Assembly: GCA_016711325.1 (NCBI GenBank) | Contig: JADJTH010000011.1 | Coordinates: 59,433-123,432 of the forward strand | Source of the DNA: Nigerium sp. | Lineage (GTDB): Bacteria; Actinomycetota; Actinomycetes; Propionibacteriales; Propionibacteriaceae | Length of the DNA: 64,000 nucleotides | Reading direction: 5' to 3' | In this document: one piece after another, positions 56,306-64,000 of the stretch | Position numbering within the stretch: position 1 is the first letter of the stretch | Layout of the letters: each line of letters opens with the position of its first letter | Program-made: the position numbers and the translations under genes | The notes under the pieces: generated by a model | Databases searched by the model: none | Told to the model about the DNA's origin: nothing | The model's input: the letters and a program-made list of their open reading frames with translations, nothing else

Positions 56306-58447
56306 GTGTCCGACATCCCCATGCCAGCGTCGCCGCGTGCGCAGCGGCTCCTGATCGTCGGGGCGGTCGCCGCCGGCACGTCGGTGGGCGCCAAGGCCCG
56401 TCGCAACGACGAGGAGATGGAGATCGTGATCTACGAGCGGGACCGGGACATCTCCTACTCCGGGTGCGGCCTGCCGTACTTCATCGGCGGGACCGTGCCC
56501 GACGCCGACGACCTGCACCCCCGCGACGCAGCCTGGTTCGCCAAGCGCTACAACATCGACATCCGCACCGGTCACGAGGTGATCAGCGCCGACCCGGCCG
56601 GCCGGACCCTCCTGGTTCGCGACCTGTCCTCCGGCGAGGTGACCGCGGACCGCTACGACAGCCTCGTGCTCGCCACCGGGGCCACCAGCATCATCCCGCC
56701 GGTGCCGGGCGTCGACCTGCCGGGAGTCTTCGCCTTGCGCAGCGTCCGCGACGCCGAGGCGATCAAGGGCTGGCTCGACGACTCCTCACCGGAGCAGGTC
56801 GTGGTCGTCGGATCCGGCTTCATCGGCCTGGAAGTGGCCGAACAGCTGGTCGCGAGCGGGATCGGCGTCACCCTGGTCGAGCGCCTCCCGCAGGTCATGC
56901 CGGCCCTCGACGCGGACATGGCGTTCCGCGTCCAGGAGGAACTCGAGCGCCACGGCGTGACCGTACGGCTCAACACGTCCATGGCCGGACTCGAAGGAGA
57001 CACCCGGGTCTGCGGCGTGCGGCTCGACACCGGCGAACTCATTGCGGCGCAGCTGGTGATCCTTGCCGTCGGGGTGCGGCCCAACACCGACCTCGCGCGC
57101 GACCTCGGAGTGACCATCGGCGAGACCGGCGCGATCGCCGTGGACCCGTCCATGCGCACCAACGTCGAGGGCGTCTACGCGGTCGGTGACTGTGCCGAAA
57201 GCTACTCGGTGATCACGGGCCGGCCGTTGTGGCGGCCGCTGGGATCGACGGCGAACAAGATGGGGCGAATCGCCGGCGACGCGATCACCGGAGGCACCAC
57301 CCTGGAGCATCGCGGGATCCTGGGCACCGGCATCGTGCGGGTGTTCGGATTGGCCGTCGGCCACACCGGGCTCACCGAGACGCAGGCCCGCGCCGAGGGA
57401 TTCGACCCGGCCGTCCTGCACAACACCAAACCGGCCCACGCGACCTACCTGGGCGGCAAGGAACTCACCATCAAGGCCGTGGCCGACCGCGCCTCCGGCC
57501 GACTCCTGGGCGCCCAAGCCGTCGGACCGGAGGGAGTGGACAAGCGCATCGACGTGCTCGCCACCGCGATCACCTTCGGCGCGACCGTCGCTGACCTGTT
57601 CCACCTCGACCTCGCCTACTCACCGCCCTTCGCCACCACGAAGGACCCGGTCCACTACACGGGTATGGCGCTCGAGACCGCCGTCCGCGGACGAGCTCCA
57701 TTGATATCGCCCACCGACCTCGATGAGCGGCTGGCGCGAGGCGAGCGGATCCAGATCGTCGACGTGCGCGCCGCGAAGGACTACGCCAAGAGCCACCTGC
57801 CCGGGGCGGTGAACATCCCGCTGGCAGACCTGCGGCGGCGCGTCGGCGAACTCGACCCACAGGTGCCGACGGTCACGTACTGCAACAAGGGCGTGACCGG
57901 GAACGCCGCCCAGAACGTCCTGCTCGCCCTCGGCCTCGCTGAGGTGATGAACCTGTCGGGCGGCAACAGCACCTACCAGACCCACACCCGCCAGATGCAG
58001 AGGGCGACCTCCCTCCCGAGCACGATCAAGCCAAGCCACCTCCCCCATGTGCTGTTCCTGTGCGTGCACAACGCGGGCAAGTCCCAGATGGCGGGGGCCC
58101 TGATGCGCCACCTGTACGGCGACCGGATCGTGGTGACCACTGCCGGCACCGGACCCGACGACGCCGTCGACGACGCGTCGGCGCGCATCGTCGCCGAGCT
58201 GGGCGCCAGCACCGCCGGGGAGCACCCCAAGGCCGTGACGGCCGCCATGCTGGACGCAGCCGACCGCATCATCCTCATCGGCCCCGACGTCCAGCTGAAC
58301 CCACCCGAGCCGCTGGCCGACCGCGTCGAGCGCTGGCCGATCCACGACCCGGCCGACGACGGCATCGAGGGCGACGAACGGACCCGCAACATCCGCGACC
58401 AGATCGCCAACCGGGTGCACGCACTCGCGACAGAACTGACCAGCTGA
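56306..58447 (+). CDS. CoA-disulfide reductase / rhodanese / arsenate reductase triple fusion
   Basis: An intact 713-residue protein with three modules. Residues 10 to about 455: CoA-disulfide-reductase-like FAD/NAD(P)H domain (LIVGAVAAGTSVGAKARR, active Cys54 in SYSGCGLPYF, VVVGSGFIGLEVAEQL, YAVGDCAES). Residues about 470-565: rhodanese with Cys526 in YCNKGVTGNAAQ. Residues about 580-710: phosphatase-like ArsC with Cys586 in FLCVHNAGKSQMAGAL; Lys in place of the usual Arg is seen in mycothiol-dependent arsenate transferases, by memory. The combination suggests one chain that handles thiol disulfides, sulfane sulfur and arsenate. GTG at 56306 follows AGGAGG; it is divergent from the ArsR fusion. 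Confidence 0.9.
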   Translation: MSDIPMPASPRAQRLLIVGAVAAGTSVGAKARRNDEEMEIVIYERDRDISYSGCGLPYFIGGTVPDADDLHPRDAAWFAKRYNIDIRTGHEVISADPAGRTLLVRDLSSGEVTADRYDSLVLATGATSIIPPVPGVDLPGVFALRSVRDAEAIKGWLDDSSPEQVVVVGSGFIGLEVAEQLVASGIGVTLVERLPQVMPALDADMAFRVQEELERHGVTVRLNTSMAGLEGDTRVCGVRLDTGELIAAQLVILAVGVRPNTDLARDLGVTIGETGAIAVDPSMRTNVEGVYAVGDCAESYSVITGRPLWRPLGSTANKMGRIAGDAITGGTTLEHRGILGTGIVRVFGLAVGHTGLTETQARAEGFDPAVLHNTKPAHATYLGGKELTIKAVADRASGRLLGAQAVGPEGVDKRIDVLATAITFGATVADLFHLDLAYSPPFATTKDPVHYTGMALETAVRGRAPLISPTDLDERLARGERIQIVDVRAAKDYAKSHLPGAVNIPLADLRRRVGELDPQVPTVTYCNKGVTGNAAQNVLLALGLAEVMNLSGGNSTYQTHTRQMQRATSLPSTIKPSHLPHVLFLCVHNAGKSQMAGALMRHLYGDRIVVTTAGTGPDDAVDDASARIVAELGASTAGEHPKAVTAAMLDAADRIILIGPDVQLNPPEPLADRVERWPIHDPADDGIEGDERTRNIRDQIANRVHALATELTS

Positions 58448-58547
58448 ACGCACTCCGCGTCAGCCCGATCGGTCCGATTGAAGGAGAGGTGTCCGCAGCT
58501 TCCTTCGCCGCGGTCCGATCGCGGCTGCACGCTGTCGCTCACCTACC

Positions 58548-58925
58548 TCACGACTCGACAGTTCCCACAGGTGTCGGGTCGAGGAGCTGTTGGATCGCCC
58601 GCAGCCCGTCGGTGTTCACCGAGTACCAGGTCTGTCGGCCTGCCCGCTCCCGGTCGAGGAAGCCGGCGTCGAACAGGGCACCCAGGTGATGGGTGACGGT
58701 CGGCTGGGTGAGTCCCACCTGATCGGCCAGGACGCGGGTGGTCGCCCGTCCGTCGTCCGCGGCTCGGATCAGGCTCAGCAGCCGCAACCGCGCGGGGTCG
58801 GCCAGCACCTTCAGCGCCCCGGCCAGGGCCAGCGCATCGCCGGACTGCAGGGGGGCCTGCAGGATCGGTGAACAGCACAGGTCACCGACCGACGTGACCC
58901 GCGGCGCCACCCCTTGAACACTCAT
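58548..58925 (-). CDS. arsR: ArsR/SmtB repressor with N-terminal Cys pair
   Basis: A 125-residue winged-helix repressor. GDLCCSP (Cys17-Cys18) matches the N-terminal cysteine pair used to bind arsenite in corynebacterial-type ArsR; no third cysteine is seen in the rest. The HTH is ATTRVLADQVGLTQPTVTHH. Its own start codon lies in a 16-bp palindrome, so it probably represses itself and the divergent permease. Confidence 0.9.
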   Translation of the reverse strand: MSVQGVAPRVTSVGDLCCSPILQAPLQSGDALALAGALKVLADPARLRLLSLIRAADDGRATTRVLADQVGLTQPTVTHHLGALFDAGFLDRERAGRQTWYSVNTDGLRAIQQLLDPTPVGTVES

Positions 58926-58977
58926 AGACACGTGTCTATCATATCCATCAGCATCGCTCAATCGATGCTTGTCTATG
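58924..58977. promoter_or_regulatory. ArsR operator region
   Basis: ATAGACACGTGTCTAT (58924-58939) is a perfect 16-bp palindrome covering the arsR start. A second dyad, AGCATCG and CGATGCT around CTCAAT (58950-58969), and a repeated half-site GTCTAT (58971-58976) follow before the permease start at 58989. Confidence 0.7.
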
Positions 58978-58988
58978 GATTGGAGTAG

Positions 58989-59998
58989 GTGCTCGACCAC
59001 CTGACAGATCTGGGTGTCGGCGTCACGACCGATGTGGCGACCGCGCTGGCCCACAACTGGCCGTTCCTGCTGGCGAGTGTCGTGGTGGCCTCCGTCGTGC
59101 AGGTGTACGTCAAACCGGACCGGTTGGGCAGCTGGCTTCGGCGACGTACCTGGGCGGCGGTGCTGGGCGCCGTCGCACTGGGCGCGCTGACGCCGTTCTG
59201 TTCCTGTGGTACCACCGCCGTCGTGCTGGGCGCCATGGCTCCTCGGTCCCGTGGGCGCCGGTGGTGGCGTTCATGGTGTCGTCGCCGCTGACCAGTCCCG
59301 CAGGAGTACGTGTGGTCGGTCGGGCTGTTCGGGCCCGCCTTCGCGACCACGTTCTTCGGTGCGGCGATCGCTGTCGGCCTGATCGGCGGAGGTGCCGCCT
59401 GGTGGCTGGAGCGCCACGGGCTGCTCGCCGGACAGGCCCGCCTGGCGACCCCGACGCCCGACGGTGGCTGCGACACCGGCTGCCAGACGGACGCCGTCGC
59501 CGGCGCGCCGGTCACGAGGCGCGTCGGCGGGACCCGGCAACTGGCCGTCATCGACGCCCGGCCGGACACCGTGGTCGACGCCGAACCCGCGACCTGGCGT
59601 CGGTTGGGCGTGGCCCTGGCCACGAATGGCCGCCGGCTCGCCGTGTACTTGCTGGGTTTCGCCGCCCTGGGGTACCTGGTCATCAGGATCCTGCCGACGG
59701 GCCTCCTCACCACGTGGCTCGGCGCGGGCAACCCCGTCTGGTCGGTCCCGCTGGCCGCCCTGCTCGGCGTCGGTCTACCTCAACACTGACGCCTCGCTGC
59801 CCCTGGTGGCCACCCTCCCTGGACGGCGGCATGGCCCCGGAGCGGGCATCGCGTTCCTCATCACCGGCGCGGGCACCAGCGTCGGGGCCATCAGCGGCAT
59901 GCCTCGTCATCGCCCGCTGGCGGATCGTCGCGCTGGTCATCGGCACGCTGCTGGTGACTGCCACGGCCGCCGGTTGGCTCGCGGGGCTGTGGCTCTGA
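58989..59998 (+). CDS. ArsP/DUF318-type permease, frameshifted
   Basis: A membrane permease read in pieces. LTPFCSCGTTAVVLGAMA has the cysteines of the ArsP/DUF318 family; then FMVSSPLTSP, YVWSVGLFGPAFATTFFGAA, a cytoplasmic loop with GGCDTGCQTD, YLLGFAALGYLVIRILP and FLITGAGTSVGAISGM, ending TAAGWLAGLWL. Breaks lie near 59240, 59290, 59775, 59820 and 59900. ArsP exports organoarsenicals; some members export other anions. The number of breaks suggests poor sequence rather than decay. GTG start at 58989. Confidence 0.75.
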
Positions 59999-60053
59999 CG
60001 GGGCAGGACGGATGAGGGTCGCCTTGCTTGCACAGGCGGCCGCACGGGGGCAT

Positions 60054-60088
60054 AGTTCAGGTGTGGTTGAATCAATTGAGGCTGAACT
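60054..60088 (+). promoter_or_regulatory. dyad at the start of the third ArsR gene
   Basis: AGTTCAG (60054-60060) and CTGAACT (60082-60088) are inverted repeats around TCAATTGA (60072-60079). They overlap the GTG start, as in self-repressing ArsR genes. Confidence 0.45.
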
Positions 60089-60383
60089 GACGCGGGATGC
60101 GGCGACGCTGCTGGCGGTCGCAGCCGACCCGGTGCGGCTGACCCTGCTCAACCGCCTGGCGGCATCCGGCACGCGGTGCGTGTGCGACCTGCAACTCGAT
60201 CCGCCGATCCCGGCGAACCTGCTGAGCTACCACCTGCGCATGCTGCGGGAGGCCGGCCTGGTGACCGCGACCCGGCGGGGCCGATGGGTGGACTACACCC
60301 TGGCCGAGGACGCCCTGGAGCGGCTGCACGCCGCCCTGCCGGTGGCCGCGGCTACTCGGGCGGAGTGTGGGTCATGTCGGTGA
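60063..60383 (+). CDS. arsR: ArsR/SmtB repressor with CVCDL motif
   Basis: About 106 residues from the GTG at 60063; an ATG at 60012 would add 17 residues without family likeness. LLAVAADPVRLTLLNRLAAS, CVCDLQ (metal-binding Cys pair on helix alpha-3, as in classical ArsR) and LSYHLRMLREAGLVTATRRG are complete. It overlaps the next permease start. Confidence 0.88.
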   Translation: MVESIEAELTRDAATLLAVAADPVRLTLLNRLAASGTRCVCDLQLDPPIPANLLSYHLRMLREAGLVTATRRGRWVDYTLAEDALERLHAALPVAAATRAECGSCR

Positions 60384-61433
60384 CGACCAGGTTGGGACGC
60401 CCCGGGCTCCGGCTGAGCCTCGGGGTCGCGGGGGCGTCCGTGGCGTGGGTGGCCTTGTACTGGGTCAACGAGCCGTTCTGGACGTGGCTGATCGGCGAGG
60501 CCGCTGGGTTGGATCTGGAGTCCCGGCTGGGGTCCGGGGTGTGGTTCTTCTTCTACGACACGATCAAGATCGCGTTGCTGCTGACCGGGATCATCTTCGT
60601 GGTCACGGTCCTGCGGTCGTTCATGAGCGTGGAGCGCACCCGGCGCTGCTCGGTGGCAAGCGCGAGGGTGTCGGGAACGTGTTGGCGGCGCTGCTGGGCA
60701 TCGTGACCCCGTTCTGCTCGTGCAGCGCCGTGCCGGCGTTCATCGGGTTCGTCGCCGCCGGCGTTCCCCTGGGGGTGACGATGAGCTTCCTGATCGCGAG
60801 CCCGCTGATCAACGAGGTGGCGATCGCGCTGCTGCTGGGCCTGTTCGGCCCCGGCCCCACCCTGCTGTACGTCTCCGCGGGCGTCAGCATCGCGATCGTC
60901 GCCGGCTGGGTGATCGGACGCCTCCGCCTGGAACGCTGGGTGGAACCTGTTCGTGTTCGAGACCCGGCTCCGCGGCCAGGTCATCGACTCGACCGCCCAC
61001 CTGACGTGGCCCGACCGCGTCCAACTCGGCATCGACGAGGTCGGGACAATCCACGCGCAAGATATGGCCCTACCTATGGTCGGCATCGGCGCATCGGCGC
61101 GGTCATCCACCGCTGGGCGCCGAGAACTTCTTCGCCACGTACGCCGGCCGCGACAACCCCCTTCGCCGTCCTGATCTTGGTGCGTCGTCGGTGTCCGCCA
61201 TGTACGGAACGCCGCCGGCGTCCTGCAGCCTGGTCAGACGCCCCTGCACGACAAGCGGGCCTCCCGATGTGAAACCCTGCTCACGTTCATGATGGCCACG
61301 GTCGCCCTCAGCCGCCCGAGATGATCCTGCTGCGCCGCGTGCTCAAACCGAACTGATCGCCACCTTCGTTGCCGTGGTCGCCGCCGGGATCATCGCGGTG
61401 GGCTACCTGTTCAACGCCGTCCTCCCCGTCTGA
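60374..61433 (+). CDS. arsP: ArsP-like permease, several frameshifts
   Basis: Pieces in three frames: LGVAGASVAWVALYWVNEPF, WFFFYDTIKIALLLTGIIF; then GKREGVGNVLAALLGIVTPF, CSCSAVPAFIGFVAAGVPLG and SFLIASPLINEVAIALLLGL; then ETRLRGQVIDSTAHLTWPDR; then FFATYAGRDNP, LTFMMATVALS and FVAVVAAGIIAVGYLFNAVL. TPFCSCS and the order of helices match ArsP, an efflux permease for trivalent organoarsenicals. Breaks lie near 60650, 60945, 61045 and several sites to 61330. Confidence 0.78.
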
Positions 61434-61479
61434 AACCACCCGAAGCACCACCATCACCCGAAGAAGGAGCTCGCACAAC

Positions 61480-61721
61480 ATGCAACATCAAAAGTCCTCG
61501 GTCCCGGCTGCGCCAACTGCGTCAACCTGGAGAAGAACACCCGCGCAGCCTTGGCGTCTCTGGGAATGGAGGCCAGCGTCGAGAAGGTCACCGATCACCC
61601 GACATCGCCGGCTACGGCATCATGCCGCACCGCCCCGGCCAGGCGGATCGAGGGAGCAGGTAGTGCTGTCAGGTCAGTCGCCAAGCCCGCCGAGATCGCC
61701 CAACTGCTGGCCGGCCGCTGA
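61480..61721 (+). CDS. thioredoxin-like redox protein, frameshifted
   Basis: About 78 residues. With corrections it reads KVLGPGCANCVNLEKNTRAA, LASLGMEASVEKVTD and VVLSGQ, AKPAEIAQLLAGR, the 'redox-active disulfide protein 2' family with a CANC active site. AAGGAG precedes the ATG. Such small proteins accompany ArsP-type permeases. At least three breaks are present. Confidence 0.7.
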
Positions 61722-61754
61722 CCGGCTACCCGCGATCGGCTGGAGGAGTTTGCC

Positions 61755-63500
61755 ATGAAGTTCCTGGAGGACATGCCACGGTCCGTGTTCTTCACCGGCA
61801 AGGGCGGGGTGGGCAAGACGTCGCTGGCGTGCGCGACGGCGGCGGTCCACCTGGCCGGGGCGGGGCAAAGGGTGCTGCTGGTCTCGACCGACCCCGCCTC
61901 CAACGTGGGCCAGGTGTTCGACCAGCCGATCGGGAACCGGGTCACCCCGGTAGTCGGCGTCGAGGGACTGGACGCGCTGGAGATCGACCCCGAATCGGCC
62001 GCCGAGCAGTACCGGGAACGGATCCTCGGCCCGTCCGGGCCGCGCTGCCGGCCAGCGAGATCGCGGCCGCTCACCGAACAGTTGTCGGGGGTCGTGCACC
62101 ACCGAGATCGCATCGTTCAACGAGTTCACCGGCTTCCTGGCAGGAGGACTCCACTACGACCATGTGGTGTTCACACCGCGCCGTCCGGACACACCATCCG
62201 GTTGCTTCAGCCGCCCGGCGACTGGACCGGCTTCAACGATTCCGGGCGAGCGTCGTCCGGTCTGGGGCCGATGTCGGGCTGGGCGAAACACCGCGACCAG
62301 TACGCCCGCGCGCTGCCCTCACCGACCCCACCACCACCCGGCTGGTGCTGGTGGCCCCGGGCGCAGGCCACCTCGCTCGCCGAGGCCGAGCGCACGGCGT
62401 CCGAACTGGCCGGGATCCAGGATCCGCGCCACCCACCCCGTGGTGAACGCCGTCCCGCCCGCCGACGGCCACCCTGACCCTCTCGCCGCCGCGACCGCGC
62501 CCGCGAGACTGCCGTGCGCTCGCCGCCGTCGCGGGCCCGCTCGCGCCGACCTGCCACAGGACCGGATCCCGCTGAAGACCGTCAACATGGTCGGCGTGCT
62601 CGCCCTGCGCCGCACTGCTGTCACCCGGAAGACACCGCCGAGGCTCCGACGGGCCGCCCCACTGCCCGCCGGAGGACTGCCGGGCCTGGACGCCCTCGTC
62701 GACGAACTCGCCGCCATCGGTCACGGGCTGGTGATGTGTGGGTAAAGGTGGGGTCGGCAAGACCACCATCGCGGCGGCGCTCGCGGTCGGGCTGGCCGCA
62801 CGCGGTCACCGGGTCCACTTGACCACCACCGACCCCGCGGCGCACCTGGACGCCACCGTCACCGAGACCCCCGACCTGCCGTCGTTGACGCTGGCGCGGT
62901 CGTGACCCCGCCGAGGCGATCCGAATACCGGGCCCCGTGATGGCCACCCAGGGCCAGGGCCTGACGCCGACGCGCTGGCCGCCTCGCCGAGAGGACTCCA
63001 GAGCCCATGCCACCAGGAGATCGCCGTCTTCCAGCAGTTCTCCTCCCTGGTCGGGCAGGCCCGTCGCCAGTCCGTGGCTCGTGGACACCGCACCCACCGG
63101 GCTTCCCTGCTGCTTCCAGACCGGGACACCACCCGGCGCTACCACCGTGACACCGTCACACCATGGCGGCCGGCGTCCGGTTCACCACCTCGCTGATGCG
63201 CCTGCAGGCCTGACACACCCGCCTGGTCATGGTGACCCTGCCCGAACCGACCCCGGTGCTGGAGGCGATGGCGTTCCACGACGACCTCGCCCGCGCCGGC
63301 ATCACACCCCTGGGCGTGGGTCATCAACCAACCCTCACCGCCGCCAGGCCGACCGCCCCAAGGCTGCTTCGCCGCGCCCGCCTGGAGACCGACCCCATCG
63401 ACACCGTCACGAAGACGGGCAGCCCGGGTCGCCGTCGTGCCCGTCCTGCTCGACGAACCGGTGGGCCCGCCCGACTCCTCGCCCTCACCGACACCCACAC
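61755..63500 (+). CDS. arsA: arsenite-translocating ATPase, many frameshifts
   Basis: Two ATPase halves are visible. First: SVFFTGKGGVGKTSLACATA, VLLVSTDPASNVGQVFDQPI and ALEIDPESAAEQYRERILGP, later APSGHTIRLL. Second: VGKGGVGKTTIAAALAVGLA, LTTTDPAAHLDATV and TAPTG. Paired GKGGVGKT motifs, DPA and the order of motifs define ArsA. It powers arsenite export with a membrane partner. More than eight indels disrupt it. The 3' end is set only roughly; ATG at 61755 follows GGAGG. Confidence 0.8.
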
Positions 63501-63501
63501 C

Positions 63502-63930
63502 ATGACCGGGAGTACCCCACGACCGACTCACCATCGCCTGGCACCTCGTGGACGCCGGCCAAACCTGCCCCCGCTGCGGCGACACCGGCAGCGAGGTACG
63601 CACGGCAGCCGACCTGCACGCGGCGGCCCTCGCCCCCCTGGGCATCACCGCGTGCCTGGCCGAGGCCACCATCAACCTGGCCCAGTTCGAGCGAGGCGCC
63701 ACCTGAGTCCAACCGCATCCTGATCGCGGCCGACCTCCTCGAGGAACCGGCTCGGCGGCGCGACCAGCCAGAGCTCCTGCTGCGACGTCTGCGGCCCCAA
63801 CGACTGCCGCACCATCACCGTCGATGACACCACCTACGAAACCAAAGCCCGCCGGCCTCATCACCCGCGTCGGCCTCGCCGCGGCCGAAATCCGTTTCGC
63901 CCAGCCCAGCGTCACACGACGACCCCACCC
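63502..63930 (+). CDS. DUF2703 protein, frameshifted
   Basis: In pieces: AWHLVDAGQTCPRCGDTGSE, LHAAALAPLGITACLAEATI, NLAQFERGA, SNRILIAADLLEE and CCDVCGPNDCRTITVDDTTY. The cysteine-rich ends (CPRCG, CCDVCGPNDC) are marks of DUF2703 proteins, often found in arsenic and mercury loci. A metal-carrier role is plausible but unproven. The end is uncertain because of breaks near the window edge. Confidence 0.65.
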
Positions 63931-64000
63931 TTGAAACCACCGGCACAATCTGGGACCTGCGGACCCACCCCCGAACTCCGTACCGACCCCCCCGAACCGT

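Overview
The window is high-GC DNA with actinobacterial gene content: mycothiol-type arsenate reductases, GTG/TTG starts, leaderless promoters, a class Ib ribonucleotide reductase and cobalamin control. It fits an actinomycete, perhaps of the Propionibacteriaceae, but there is no rRNA or marker that settles this. Positions 1 to about 40.7 kb read as ordinary chromosome with three transposon scars. From 40.8 kb to the end it is accessory DNA.

Layout. (1) 1-2536: a beta-glucoside-type PTS EIIBC gene split by an ISAs1-family element with intact ends and a 10-bp target duplication. (2) 3157-7949: a fatty acyl reductase/HAD fusion, divergent from an SDR reductase and an alkyl-DHAP-synthase-like flavoprotein; together they look like an ether-lipid module. 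(3) 8083-16312: YdcF-like protein, cobF, a cobalamin riboswitch with an 18-codon leader overlapping metE, then nrdIEF behind paired NrdR-like boxes. (4) 16395-18033: IS1380-family copy 1. (5) 18101-24109: PH-domain membrane protein, secreted hydrolase-like protein with SLH-like repeats, a second cobalamin riboswitch in front of an AspT/AAE-type transporter, cupin, nitronate monooxygenase. (6) 24220-29462: livJHMGF plus a CBS-ACT protein, one operon. (7) 30294-40706: hipBA, an HGSNAT/DUF5009-like membrane acyltransferase, a caspase-like plus papain-like protease pair, TetR and MFS, and a DUF2202 protein divergent from a two-component system.

(8) 40795-53728 is a defence and mobile-element graveyard: a possible PglZ (BREX) tail, Fic, a TOTE-type primase-helicase and a loose fragment of a second copy, a DUF6036 toxin-antitoxin pair cut by IS1380 copy 2, an ISAs1 remnant, HigBA, integrase and excisionase remnants, and an AbiE pair. 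(9) 54260-63900 is an arsenic island: DinB, arsC, an ArsR-phosphatase fusion, a CoA-disulfide-reductase/rhodanese/ArsC triple fusion, two further ArsR repressors, two permeases, a thioredoxin-like protein, ArsA and a DUF2703 protein.

Many genes, including the essential-looking nrdE, carry missing-base frameshifts, several in G4 or GC-repeat tracts. They become dense after 59 kb. Sequencing error is the likeliest cause, so 'broken' genes here should not be taken as dead without re-sequencing. The two IS1380 copies are equal in length (1639 bp) and inverted, so recombination between them could flip the 26 kb that separates them.
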